Below, one piece after another: positions 12,133 to 23,680 of a DNA stretch of 64,000 nt; the stretch's first letter is position 1, and each line of letters opens with the position of its first letter. The notes beneath the pieces are model-generated. The model was given only the letters and a program-made list of their open reading frames with translations, did no database searches and was not told the DNA's origin. A program made the translations under genes and the position numbers. This stretch comes from Oenanthe sinensis (lineage: Eukaryota; Streptophyta; Magnoliopsida; Apiales; Apiaceae): assembly GCA_028671895.1 (NCBI GenBank), contig CM053810.1, positions 59,707,501 to 59,771,500 on the forward strand, given 5' to 3'.

Positions 12133-15100
12133 ATGGCTCTGAAGCAGCACTTGTCACTCCTGCCCTTGCTCATCATCTTCATCGCAGGATCTCATGCAGA
12201 GTACTCTACTTTCTCCGATGACAATCCTATCAGACAGTTCGTATCAGAAGGTCTGCACGACTTGGAGGCTTCAGTTCTCCAAGTCATTGGCACCACTCGT
12301 CACGCTCTTCACTTTGCTCGTTTCGCTCACAGGTGATCACTCAACGAATATATATGATTCATACATGTATGTTGATTGATTATTTGATTATAATTCTGTA
12401 GTTTATTGACTTGACTAGACTAGTGTTTTTGTAGGTACGGAAAGAGGTACCAGACGGCAGAGGAGATGAAACAGAGGTTCTCGATTTTTTCGGAAAGTTT
12501 AAAGATGATTACAACTCATAATAAGAAGAAGCTTTCTTACACTCTTGGTGTTAACCGTAAGTCAACTCTCTTACTAGCTCACTTGCATACATGGATCATG
12601 GATGCATGGTTGACTTTTTGATCGGTTTAGATTTTTGTTTATTGCATCTGTTTCATGTTTTTCTTTGGTTAGTTATTGAGTTGCAGTTTGTGTTTGCATA
12701 TAATTGATGTTGCATATGTATACCTCTACATAGATATCCAGGTTGAGATATAATATTACTGCTCAGTGCTCTCTCAGCTCCCTATATATATCTACATATA
12801 AAACGGTTGATTGCATAAATTTAAATATTCGTTAGCTCTTACTTTGGCTGCTGTATTTTGTTCTCTGATCAGGTTTTGCCGATATGACATGGGAAGAATT
12901 CAGACGAGAAAAGTTGGGAGCTGCTCAAAACTGTTCCGCAACCTTGAAGGGCAGCCACAAACTCACTGATGTTGTTCTCCCTGAAAAGGTGCATCCCATG
13001 ATACAAAGTTTTTGCTAACACTATTGTGTATAGAATAACGAATTGTGACTTTTAATGAACTTATTCATCTCTTTATATTAGCATATTGTGTAGTTCTACA
13101 AAATCTTATCTAGAATTTTAATTAGTTCAAAATACTTGCAAGTTTCCTTTACAACAATGTGCACACTCCTCTGTGAAATTGGATATCTGAGAAGAATGTA
13201 TGTCAAACTAGATAATGCTAACATAATATCGCCGTCATTAAGCTTTACAATCCAGTCAAAATCTTTAATTTATATTCTTTAGTGACTTTCTTTCAAAATC
13301 CATTGTGTGAAAGTTCTTTAATTGTGTATACAGCATCAGTACTTTGTGATTGAAAACCATGGAATTAATATGAACTAATAATTGCCCACTGTCCCAATTA
13401 AAAGTTTGTTTTTACAAACAAAATCTGATGATGTGTGTGATGAATTTTTAGAAAGACTGGCGGGAAACAGGAATTGTCAGCCCGGTGAAAAATCAAGGAA
13501 GCTGCGGATCTTGCTGGACATTCAGGTTGCTTTCAAGTTAAAATTGCTAACATTGATATTTCTGATGTCTACCTATGTTGGATGAAAAAATATGGCAATT
13601 TGTCGCAGCACCACTGGAGCTCTTGAGGCAGCCTATACACAGGCATTTGGGAAAGGAATTTCTCTGTCTGAGCAGCAGCTTGTAGACTGCGCCCAAGCTT
13701 TTAATAATTATGGCTGCAACGGAGGGTTGCCATCCCAAGCCTTCGAATACATCAAATATAATGGTGGCCTTGAAACTGAGGCAGCATATCCATACACTGG
13801 AAGAGATGGAAAATGTAAATTCTCATCCCAAAATGTCGCTGTCCAAGTTCTCGACTCTGTCAACATTACCCTGGTATAAAACTAGACATTTCTCATCACA
13901 TCCCTAGACAAATCTGTTCTAGTCAAATAATAAAATGAGTGCTTTGTCATTCCCGAGGTTTCTTTAATCTTGTCTTCATTATTGAACTTATTCTCCAACC
14001 ATTTTTCATTTTGATCACATCAAGTTACAGTAACTAGGAGTTTCGGTGGAAATCCGATTTTAAATTACAATATTATGGAAGAGATGAAGTGATGTTAACC
14101 TCCATTGATAGTTTTTTACCAAGTGAATTTGTATAATGTTAATAGGGCGCTGAAGATGAACTAAAGCATGCAGTAGGAATTGTTCGACCAGTTAGTGTGG
14201 CATTTCAGGTGATCCAGAGCTTCCGATTATACGCAGGTGGAGTTTTCAGCAGCGACTCATGTGGCAGCACTCCCATGGTAAGTAAATCTGCGAGACCCTA
14301 ATTCAAAAAAATTTAGAAACTGTTTTTTGTTGTATAGAAACATGGAGTCATAATTTATTGAGCATAACAGGAACACCTAAAGAATTTATGAAAGCTTGAA
14401 CCGTGAGAAAAAAGTTTAATACAGACCTTTGATCACTGAGAACATATATGGTTGCACTTCTAATCGTATACATTGATCAAAACTAGTCGTAAAAGTACAA
14501 TACCAAGCATGATTGAAATACACAGATCAGGTTACTGAAAGTTTTCACCTTTTACAGTGTAATTTTCTTTATTTTATTCTTCTTCGTGTTTTAACCAGAT
14601 CATGTGCCTGTTGTGTTGGCCTATAGGGTAGCAAAATATATATTATCCATTTATTAGAGTGTCTCTATATGTATTATGTAGTACTATATAACATATGTAT
14701 GAATTAAATACGTTTAACAATCTTGGGAAACAATATCTAACAACTCTGTAAGACTGTAAAGATTCATCTCTATACTGCATTTGTTTTTCAAAGATCAACA
14801 ATTTCTGGTCATTGTTTTGCAGGACGTAAATCACGCTGTACTTGCAGTTGGCTACGGAGTTGAAAATGGCACCCCATATTGGCTCATTAAGAATTCCTGG
14901 GGAGCAGACTGGGGTCTTGACGGTTACTTTAAAATGGAGCTGGGCAAGAACATGTGTGGTAAGTTTTGCTAATTCTAGGCTTTCACTAGCTTTCCAGGAA
15001 TAGATCAAAAAATGCAAACATAAACAACACAAAACACTGTATTAATTTAATTTGGCTACATCTCATTCTTTGTTGAAACCTGGCAAGGGCCACACTGAAG

Positions 15101-15231
15101 GCTATAATATTTACCAGCATGTGATGAACCAATTGATGTTTTACACTACAATTTTGGCTTCTAATAAATGAAAATGATTTCGTTTCACAGGTGTGGCAAC
15201 ATGTGCATCTTACCCTGTTGTTGGTGCTTAA
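12133..15231 (+). CDS. AALP: Aleurain-like vacuolar cysteine protease
   Basis: Papain-family (C1A) cysteine protease of the aleurain/cathepsin H group, an aminopeptidase-like thiol protease of the lytic vacuole. Eight exons: 12133-12332, 12435-12556, 12873-12988, 13452-13525, 13609-13873, 14146-14277, 14823-14958, 15191-15231. They total 1086 bases and encode 361 residues, the normal family length (about 358-362). Residues 1-22 form a signal peptide, followed by NPIR (31-34), the vacuolar sorting signal known from aleurain. An ERFNIN-like propeptide follows. NCSAT (127-131) matches the cathepsin H mini-chain that confers aminopeptidase character. Catalytic residues are Cys167 (in GSCGSCWTFS), His307 (DVNHAVLAVGYG) and Asn327 (KNSWG), with the oxyanion Gln161. 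All junctions are GT-AG and phases close exactly. The start is the only Met before the signal peptide. The gene looks intact. Confidence 0.96.
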
Positions 15232-16034
15232 GGGTTCCTAAAGAAACACTAGTTTGTGGTACAAACTTATCTTTGCTCTAGCACGGGTTATGCATGTTCT
15301 GCATCTATAAAGGCAAAACATAATTAAAGCCAAAGGGTCCTGTTGTATTTAAACTGTTTCAGGCTTTGATCTACACAATAAAGATTATAGATTCAGAAAC
15401 TTATTGTAAATGATGATTTAATGTACGCATATAGACCCTTCATAATTTGCGAGATGATTTTGATGTCTGTTGTGAAACCCTTCTGGTAAATACCAAATAA
15501 TTATATAAGAAAAATGTAAGTATTATATAGACGGACTCCTCCTACAGTAAACATCTTTGTGATCACGAGGAATATTTTTAGGATGCAAAAATAATTTCAC
15601 ACAGTAAACATCAATTACTTGAATGTTGCGCATTTACAAATACCAGGGAAAAAATAAATTCGTAAGCTATCAGCATTGTCAAAGATATAGGATTTCGGGA
15701 GGGAAAACTTAAAATTACGGTAACTTTGTGATCACGACTCACGAGGAATATCGCAAAATTACGGTAGATCTTTCAGGCCAGTGCCAGATCCGGCACTACG
15801 CTTTGCAGAAATTTAAACATTACATACGTATTTATGTATGTATCTGTATATAATATTAATTTATCTGAAAAAATGACAAAAATATTATTTTTTTAAACAA
15901 AGTGACAAGAATATCTATATTCAAATATTTGGCCAATTTTACCAGTGGGATACGCATTTCTTATTTGGGTATCTAAATTTTTATTTTTTTTAAAATTGAA
16001 ATTTTTTAAAAAAAAATAAATTAAAATTACGTAT

Positions 16035-16059
16035 GATACGCATCTTTAAAATGCGTATC
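16035..16059. repeat. Perfect 9-bp inverted repeat GATACGCAT/ATGCGTATC
   Basis: GATACGCAT (16035-16043) and its exact reverse complement (16051-16059) are separated by 7 bases. More copies or near-copies lie at about 15950, 16074 and 16166, suggesting the remains of a foldback repeat rather than one isolated palindrome. Confidence 0.8.
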
Positions 16060-17312
16060 ACCCTTTGACCCAGGTGATACGCATCGCCTTTTTTCATTTC
16101 TTTTTATTTTTTTTATTTTTTATGTGATATGTGATATCCAATTTATAAAATGTGTATTAATGATACTCATTTGTCAAAGACGTATTTCAATAGTATTTTT
16201 GACCAGAATTTTTAAAATTAAAATTTTCGTTAATTTTTATTTTAAAACTGGTATTTTTGCCATCACCCTCTTAATCCATATACGTTCTAAGAATTCAAGA
16301 TTTGAAATTATAATTTAGAGTGAATACATAAATAAATAGGATCAAGATGAAGAATTTGGGTTCATGTATTGTATGTATCTGTGTGTAACAAACCAACAAG
16401 TACCTACACTGTACCATGCATATGTTCTGAAATATAAGGCATCGGGTATTTGTGGGTGTAATCGCCTAATCTATTAATTAGTTATTATTTATATTAATAT
16501 GTTAATGTTAAAATTTGAAAAATTATATATTTACTATTTAAATTATTCATGAAAAAATATAATTAATACATTTTATAAATTGATGTAAATTTTTTATTCA
16601 TTAGTCTTCATTTTTTAAAAATAAAATTCACTAAACTAAATCTAACAATACAATTAATATAAATATATAAAAAGTGTTAAATTTATATTTAAAAATAAAT
16701 ATTTTATAAAAAAAATAACAAGTCAAATAATAGATAATTTATTGAATTTCTAACCATTAAATTAGAGTGTTCACCTTTATATAGTATTATATATTTTTAA
16801 AATCAATTGATTTAAAATAAATTTAAAATTAAAATTAAGAGAATATTTAGTATTAAAAATTTAGGTCTATATAATTTACTTTTGTTAAATTATGGCTAAT
16901 CGAATACAAATATCGAAAGCAGGAAAACAAATACAGTAATTTTTTATCAATTTATTCAACATCGAATTATAACGTAAAATGATACTAATTTTAAATAAGC
17001 CAACTATTAGAAATAAAACCAAATACATCAAAATTATATATCATAGATGAACAAAAATACCATAAATTTATCATGAAACGTGTAAACAAGATGAATTGGA
17101 CCACTAGCATGATGGCGATATTACACAAATTGGGCTCACTATCGAATAAAAGTATCTGTGTTCCTACATAATGTGCTCACAGCCCAAAATTTTCCATTTT
17201 TTCTTTTGTCACATACCAGGTGACTAGAATCATGTATCAACATTATCAACAAAACACGACATCGTTTTATGATCCCTCGTTTCTAAAATCAACGACACAT
17301 TCAAACTAGACA

Positions 17313-17360
17313 AAAATAGCAGGCAGTCTCGATAACAAAATAGCAGGCAGTCTCGATAAC
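17313..17360. repeat. 24-bp tandem duplication
   Basis: The unit AAAATAGCAGGCAGTCTCG plus five further bases occurs twice back to back, identically. Confidence 0.9.
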
Positions 17361-17747
17361 TGTGTCCCCTTTGTATACGTAGTAACTACGTGCTGCTCTC
17401 ACAGATTGCCACCTCATTTACTTATAAGACGTGTTATGATTCGCTTCAACACGTATATAATCTCCTGATTCGCAACCCACTGTAAGATACCACCTCGTAT
17501 CATCTAATGGATGTGATTGATTTATACGGTGGACGAGCATATAGAGTATATTTTTCTCAGTAAAAATAGGAAAATAAAAGTAAATAGATAATGTTATTTA
17601 ATTGTGATGAGGATAAGGCTTTATCCTTGTTCATTTTATTTCATTTTCTCTCTCTCTCTCTCTCTCTCTATTTTATTTTCATCTATACGTACAAAATATA
17701 TATATATATATAGGCGGCTATATGAGTTTATAGTGGAGTTCACAACT

Positions 17748-19290
17748 ATGTCGATTGCGTTTCAGAGTAATACGAGTTCAGGATTTGATCATACGATGTC
17801 GTTTAAGGCGATCTACGATTCTCCAGATTTCGGCAGGTTTTCCGGCGATCGGAGGCTGAATTCGCCGGCGATTGCGGCGGCGGATGAGGAGGATTCGTGT
17901 AGTTCGTCTTCGATTGGGAAGAATAGTGACGTCAGCGGAGGAGGATCCTCGGACGGCGAGGTTGACTCCGGCGACGGTGAGGTCCAGAGCAGTTTGAAAG
18001 GGCCGTTGGATTGTTTGGACTCGCTTGAAGAAGTTTTGCCTATAAAGTATGTGTCTTTATGTTAAAGTTTGCATTTTTAGGGTTTTTGTTGTTAATTGAT
18101 GTGATATAATAAAATTGTTAGCTTTAATGGATTGATGCTTATGTAGTTCATATGTATATATATTTCTTAGAGGAAAATGGAAAGTTATTTATTGGGCAAG
18201 TGATTGATATGTGAAATGGATATAACAAGTTAAGAATGTGTTAGTGATTTTTAATTGTTAATTGGCATGAGGATTAGTGATCATTGCAACTGAAATTATG
18301 ATCACCTCAACTCCTCCACCGACACTTTCAAACTTGTTTGCTGATACAAGATGTTTGAAGTTGGTTATTGTGCTAGTGAGAAGAAAAGGGATATAGGGAT
18401 TAGGTAAGAAGAATCGGTATGGGAAATAAGCCATCTTGATATATGATGGACTGTATTCGTGTATTGTGAACTTTATTGATTTTAAAATGTATTTTCGGAA
18501 CATTATTTGGATTATTTGTACAGGCTAGAACTGAGATGTGCCCGGAACGAATGAACATAGAACTGGAAGGGTGACAAACCTGATATAGACTGATTGAGAA
18601 CTCAATTTATTTAAGTTGTTTATTCTTACTGAGAGCAAGAACAAGTTCTATCACTTCCACACAGAAACAAGTATTTTCATTGCTCACTTGTGAAGAAGAA
18701 TTGCCATCAGTAACGACTAGAAAGTCTAGAATATGAGATATTCATTTTAGTTTTTTCCCTTCAAAGAGAATTGTTCGTGCTCATTAATAATCCTCAACTT
18801 TTTTGTTTGAAATTATTTTAGGAGAGGTATATCAAGTTTCTATAGTGGCAAATCAAAGTCTTTTACAAGCCTAGCGGATGTTACATCTTGTTCCTCCATT
18901 AAAGACATTGTGAAGAAGGAAGATGCCTACACCAGGAAGCGTAAGAACTTGCTTGCCCACAGTAATTATTTTGACAAGAGCAGGAATCTCAATCGAGAGA
19001 ACAGCAGTGGCATATCAAAGAGGCTTGCTAACTCAAGCAGAAGCTCTTTAGCTCTCTCTGCTATGGTAAGCAGCTCAGAGAGCAACAATTGCAGTGAATG
19101 CCTCGGTTCAAATTCATCATCACCCAGTCCCTGTTTGCCGCCTCTGCCTCCGAATGGTAGAAGATCAAAATCACCTAATAATGGATTGACGCCGTCACCT
19201 CCAACACCTGAACGTAAATTTTCTCCATGGAGATCATTCTCTCTCTCTGATTTACAACATGCTGCAACTGCTACACAGAATCTGCCTTAG
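17748..19290 (+). CDS. OXS3: OXIDATIVE STRESS 3 (OXS3)-like protein
   Basis: OXS3-family protein; Arabidopsis members are nuclear factors giving tolerance to oxidative and heavy-metal stress. Two exons, 17748-18046 and 18822-19290, give 255 residues with a phase-2 GT-AG intron. The family core spans residues 101-145: FYSGKSKSFTSLADV followed by TSCSSIKDIV and AYTRKRKNLLA. The rest is low complexity: an acidic, Ser/Gly-rich N-terminal half (about 46-90), then Ser- and Pro-rich stretches, with a short conserved-looking C-terminal FSPWRSFSLSDLQ. I start at 17748 because the reading before it, although open from an ATG at 17607, is encoded by a (CT)n and (TA)n microsatellite (SLSLSLS, YIYIY) and so looks like leader. 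No enzyme motif is evident. Confidence 0.9.
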
Positions 19291-21002
19291 TAATTGATAA
19301 AAGAAGTGGTGTGGAGGAGTGACATTGGCATCAGAGGCGAGTTTCTATGTGGGCTCATGGATGAAGTTTAATACTTGATATATGTTTATGATTTTATGTT
19401 CTTGTAATCAATTGTTGTTTTTATGTAGCGGTTTCTTCTGTTTTAACAGTTTTGAGGTAGAATTCTAATGGAACGGTGCTCTTTCCACTCAAGTTTTTCC
19501 TTCTTTTTTGTATAAATGTGAAATGTGGTCGAGTTACTCGAGCAGCAGAAGACTGAAGTAAAGTGTGCATAATTAGTCGTTTCGTTTTTTTCCTGATTTT
19601 TTATGTTTGGTTTTTTAAAGCAGTCCGAAATTCTTTGTCGCTAGTCCACCCAATCACCCGTATCTGATGGGGGGTTGTCTAAATGTTCGTCGGATCGCTC
19701 CTTTATGTAGGTAGGTCGCTGGTGCATTATAGATAGACAAACTCTTTGTACTGAATTTTAGATGCTTTAACCATATAATTAAAATTAATTTTTTTTATTT
19801 GTTTTGAATAAAAATATAAAGACCTGGAGTATCATAAACAAACAATCATTTCTATCGTATGAAACTTTGATAAATGTCTAAAAGTATACAAGCGAATCGA
19901 ACAGAAAAGTCAGAAGAAAAAAAAGAGAGAGGAACAAATGACTAATTATGCAAACATAGATATCAAATACAGTAGTACAGATTTTCATTAAAGAAACTTT
20001 GATAAATGTCTAAAAGTATACAAGCGAATCGAACAGAAAAGTCAGAAAAAAAAAAAGAGAGAGGAACAAATGACTAATTATGCAAACATAGATATCAAAT
20101 ACAGTAGTACACAGATTTTCATTAAAGAAAAGGAGGGAGGGAAGAGAAGGGAATTAAAGATGAGCAAAAAAGTGAGAATTTCCTTTAACATGCTTTAGAA
20201 TTTTTGTATTTTTGTAGCATAGAAAAGATTTGTTCTTTATTTAAAAAAAATATGGAAGAAATTTTTAGTGAGTTTTGCTACTAAAAATCCAAATATGGAT
20301 TTTCTTTTTGAATTTATTAGTTTAATTTTAACAAGATTTTGAATGATATTTGGATGAATATCACACAATAAATGATTATTATTTTCGTATTTATTTTTTT
20401 CAGATATAATTTATACCAATAATCCAAGATTATTGTTCAATAATAAATATTTAATTTAAAAATTTACCTAAAATATGTATATTGTATGTTATTTTTAGGT
20501 ATCTAACTAAAGGGATCCCCATGCCCTTTTGGTTCAAAGGGATCCCCTTTGGTTAGATTTTTTCATCTTGATATTTAATTTATTTATTTCTAATAATATT
20601 ATATTATATATTTTTTATAATATATTTTTAGTTATAATTTTCTTATTTGATGCGGTATTAATTATTATTATTTTGAATTTTAATGCGGTATTAATTGTTT
20701 TTTTGAATTTTCATTGCAGATGTTCTATGTTTAGACATTAAAATTTTATTGTTGTTTAAATTTCCGGAGACCTTGCATGTCTCTTGGTTAGATAATAAAT
20801 TTGACTGAATGAAAGGGCTCTATTTTTACGAGATTGTATTTCGGTATAAATCATTCACGTGAAAATTTCTCTTGACAAAAAAAATCCAAATATGGAAATA
20901 ATTTTTTTTAAAAAAATTATCTCAATAATTTTTCTTCTCCCTTAAAAAGACTAGATGATAAACCTGGGAAACAAAGAGAATATTCATCTTATGTCTCCGA
21001 AG
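19291..21002. other. Intergenic DNA between the OXS3-like gene and the hAT element
   Basis: Contains the OXS3-like 3' flank, a 132-bp tandem duplication (19861-20127) and AT-rich sequence. A short GGGATCCCC-containing palindromic stretch occurs near 20510-20550. No coding region recognised. Confidence 0.5.
19861..20127. repeat. Tandem duplication, 132-bp unit x 2
   Basis: The segment starting GAAACTTTGATAAATG at 19861 is repeated from 19993 almost without change; differences are in an A-run and an added AC. It appears to be a recent duplication of non-coding DNA. Confidence 0.92.
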
Positions 21003-22822
21003 TAGGGCTGTAAATGAACAGAGCTGTTCGTGAACAAAACTCGAGCTCGGCTCGTTTAAATGAGCTCGACTCTGTTCGTTTATTAAAAGAACCTGATCTT
21101 GAACATAAAAATCCGCTCGGTTAGTAAACGAACCCGAGCCGAGCTTTATGCCTGTTCGGCTCGAGCTCGGCTCGTTTAGCTCGGGATCGGCTCGAGTTCG
21201 GCTTGAGCTCGTCTAGCTCGGCTCGGATAAAATTTATATATATTATAAATAAAAAATATATTATGAATAATTTAAATATTTATATCATATTTAATATATT
21301 AATGTTTATATGAAATTATTCATATTATATATATATTGTTAATGTTTATTCATATTTAATATATTAATGTTTATATATACCGCCTAAAATATTTATAGTT
21401 TGATTGTGTATTTGTGTAAATTGTGAAACTGTGATGTACTGATGTGTCTTAATTCTTGAACATTTTATTTTTAAAATCTCTAAATATAATAATTAACACA
21501 AATTCAAATTTTATATTATGTTTTTATTATGATATGTATAAATATACACACACACGCATATATTATAATGTATTTACATTTGATTATTTGAATCATATTT
21601 AATATATTAATTTTTATGTGACTATATATATATATATAACATACATAATTTTATAATCTTTTAATTTTCTTAAATTGATTACAATCTCATTTTAGAAAAT
21701 GAATATCAATTTTATTTAATTTGTCAAAATTAAAAAATTGATTAAACCATGCCATTTTTCTCACAAGTCACAACACAAATATGAAATTTGGAATTCAACA
21801 TCAAGAATTAAAAAAAACAACTTATGATCACTTCGATCACATAGAGAAATTGACCATAATTAAATATGTTACATTTGTATTATTATACATAATATATATA
21901 TATTAATAAATATAATACATTAAATTTGGGAATATCATTAAATTAAATATATTTTGACATCTGTACGGTTGGATCGTCGTGAAATATTTTTAAAAAAATG
22001 GAAAGAACAATTTGTGACAAAACACTAATTACGAATTCTAGTCAATATAGTAGTGATATACTAAGAACTCCAACCAAATTAATTTTATATTTTTTTAAAA
22101 TTTGAAAATATCATTATATTAGATATATCTTGACATCCGTACGGTTGGATTGTCGAGAAATATTTTAAAAGAATAGAAACAACAATTCGTGACAATGCAC
22201 TAGTTACGAGTACTAGTCAATATAGTAGTGATATACTAAGATCTCCAACAAAATTATTTTTTTTTTAAATTTGGGGATATCATTATATTATATATATCTT
22301 GACATTCATATGGTTGGATTGTCGAGAAATATTTTTAGAAAAATAAAAATAACAATTCGTAACAAAACACTAGTTACGAGTACTAGTCAAGTAGTCAATA
22401 TAGTAATGATATACTAGAATCTTCAACCAAATTAATTTTTTATTTTTTTAAAATTTGGGAATATCATTATATGAAGTATATCTTGACATCCGTAAGGTTG
22501 GATCGTCGAGAAATATTTCTTAAAAAATAGAAACAATAATCCGTAAAAGTTATTTTTATTAATTGGACTTAATTGAGTAAAAAATATTTATTTTGTTAGC
22601 GAACAACTCGATTCGGCTCGGACTCAGTTCAAATTCGACTCGACTCGGACCCGACTCGATTTGTTCGCGAAAAACTCGTGTTCGGCTCGTTTATTAGGAA
22701 ACTCGGCAAGACTCGGTTCGTTTTTAAAAAAAGTCAAACTCGGCTCGGTTCGTTTTAAAAAAAAGTCAAACTCGGCTCGGCTCGGACAAAACTCGGCTCG
22801 ACTCTGTTCGTTTACAGCCCTA
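21003..22822. mobile_element. Non-autonomous hAT-like element, 1820 bp
   Basis: Ends are TAGGGCTGTAAAYGAACAG in inverted orientation (left 21003, right ending 22822). They are flanked by a perfect 8-bp direct repeat CTCCGAAG (20995-21002 and 22823-22830), the target duplication length of hAT transposons. Both subterminal regions are dense in GGCTCG/CGAGCC words (about 21040-21230 and 22610-22805), as expected for transposase-binding repeats. The interior is AT-rich, has no transposase frame, and includes about 3.5 copies of a ~175-bp tandem repeat (21925-22552). It must be mobilised in trans, if at all. Confidence 0.9.
21925..22552. repeat. ~175-bp tandem repeat, ~3.5 copies, inside the hAT element
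   Basis: Units begin with TTTGGGAATATCATTA-like sequence at 21925, 22101, 22270 and 22454, giving periods of 176, 169 and 184. Each unit carries GGTTGGATCGTCGAGAAATA and TAGTAGTGATATACTA-like segments. The copies have diverged moderately, so the array is not very recent. Confidence 0.85.
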
Positions 22823-22847
22823 CTCCGAAGAGTGCAATGAGGCCATG

Positions 22848-23174
22848 AGGGGGGGTTTGGATTATACGGGGGAAGAAAAAGGAGTTTAGAGATGGAATTA
22901 AAAAAATGGTCTTGAATTATTTTTGTTGTTTGGTTTTGATCCGGAAATAAAATAAATAATTATTTTTTAATAATTATTTTGAGCATATTATTATTTTTGG
23001 GATTGATATAAAATATAATTATGTACAGTTTAGAAGGGGTGAATGTATGAGAGAGAAAAAGAGTTTTAGATAAATCCAAAAATTAAAAGAGTTTTTTTAT
23101 AAAACAAACAAAGAAAATTAACCGGCTTGTTTTCCTTTCCCTTTGCTCATTATCCCAACCAAACGGGCTTGAGA
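22848..23174. mobile_element. Possible MITE with GGTTTGG-type ends
   Basis: GGGGGGTTTGGATTATACGG at the left resembles the reverse complement of the right end, CCCGTTTGGTTGGGATAATG. The interior is AT-rich and non-coding. I could not define a target duplication, so the boundaries are approximate. Confidence 0.4.
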
Positions 23175-23680
23175 TTGTACAATGAGGATTTATGAACTTA
23201 TTGTAGGTATTTTTTGTTGAAAGAATTAATAATTCCTCTACTGTATTTTGTATAAAAATTAATGAAACAGGTAATAATTTGTAACCTTTTCTAAAATACG
23301 CAAAAAATATTCGAATCACAAATATTGTGAAAATAGTAGAGTATAAAAAAGAAATGAAATAGAAAAGGCAACAATAGAGCCAAAACCCCCAGATAATAAT
23401 ACTATCGAGTCCACCTCTCGTATATCGCCCCCGTGCACAGACTTCACCGGCCGGAAAACCACTGTAATTGCTTTGAATATTTCCATTCCCTTCTCTTCTT
23501 TACCCCTTTATAATTGTTTCTATATATTTATTTATTTATGTTTACTGTATATTTGTGTTTTTTTTTGTTTTTTTGAAATTTAAATTTTGGGTTGTTATAT
23601 TCTTGATGGGGGTGGCTTAAAAATGGTGAAATGATTTTTTTTTGAAAATTTTGTAGGGTGAGAGTTGGGTTTTGTTGGAA

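Larger units (their letters stand above)
15232..17747. other. Intergenic DNA and OXS3-like promoter
   Basis: Very AT-rich spacer. It includes a cluster of GATACGCAT words near 15950-16160 and a 24-bp tandem duplication at 17313-17360. The last 150 bases hold a (CT)n run near 17648-17670 and a (TA)n run near 17697-17712, probably in the 5' leader of the next gene. No further gene seen. Confidence 0.5.

Noticed and set aside
14643..15032. 129-residue minus-strand open frame
   Set aside because: Antisense to the last exons and intron of the aleurain-like gene.
20510..20560. GGGATCCCC palindromic stretch as an operator or element end
   Set aside because: No partner terminal repeat or target duplication could be found; probably chance or an unrecognisable relic.
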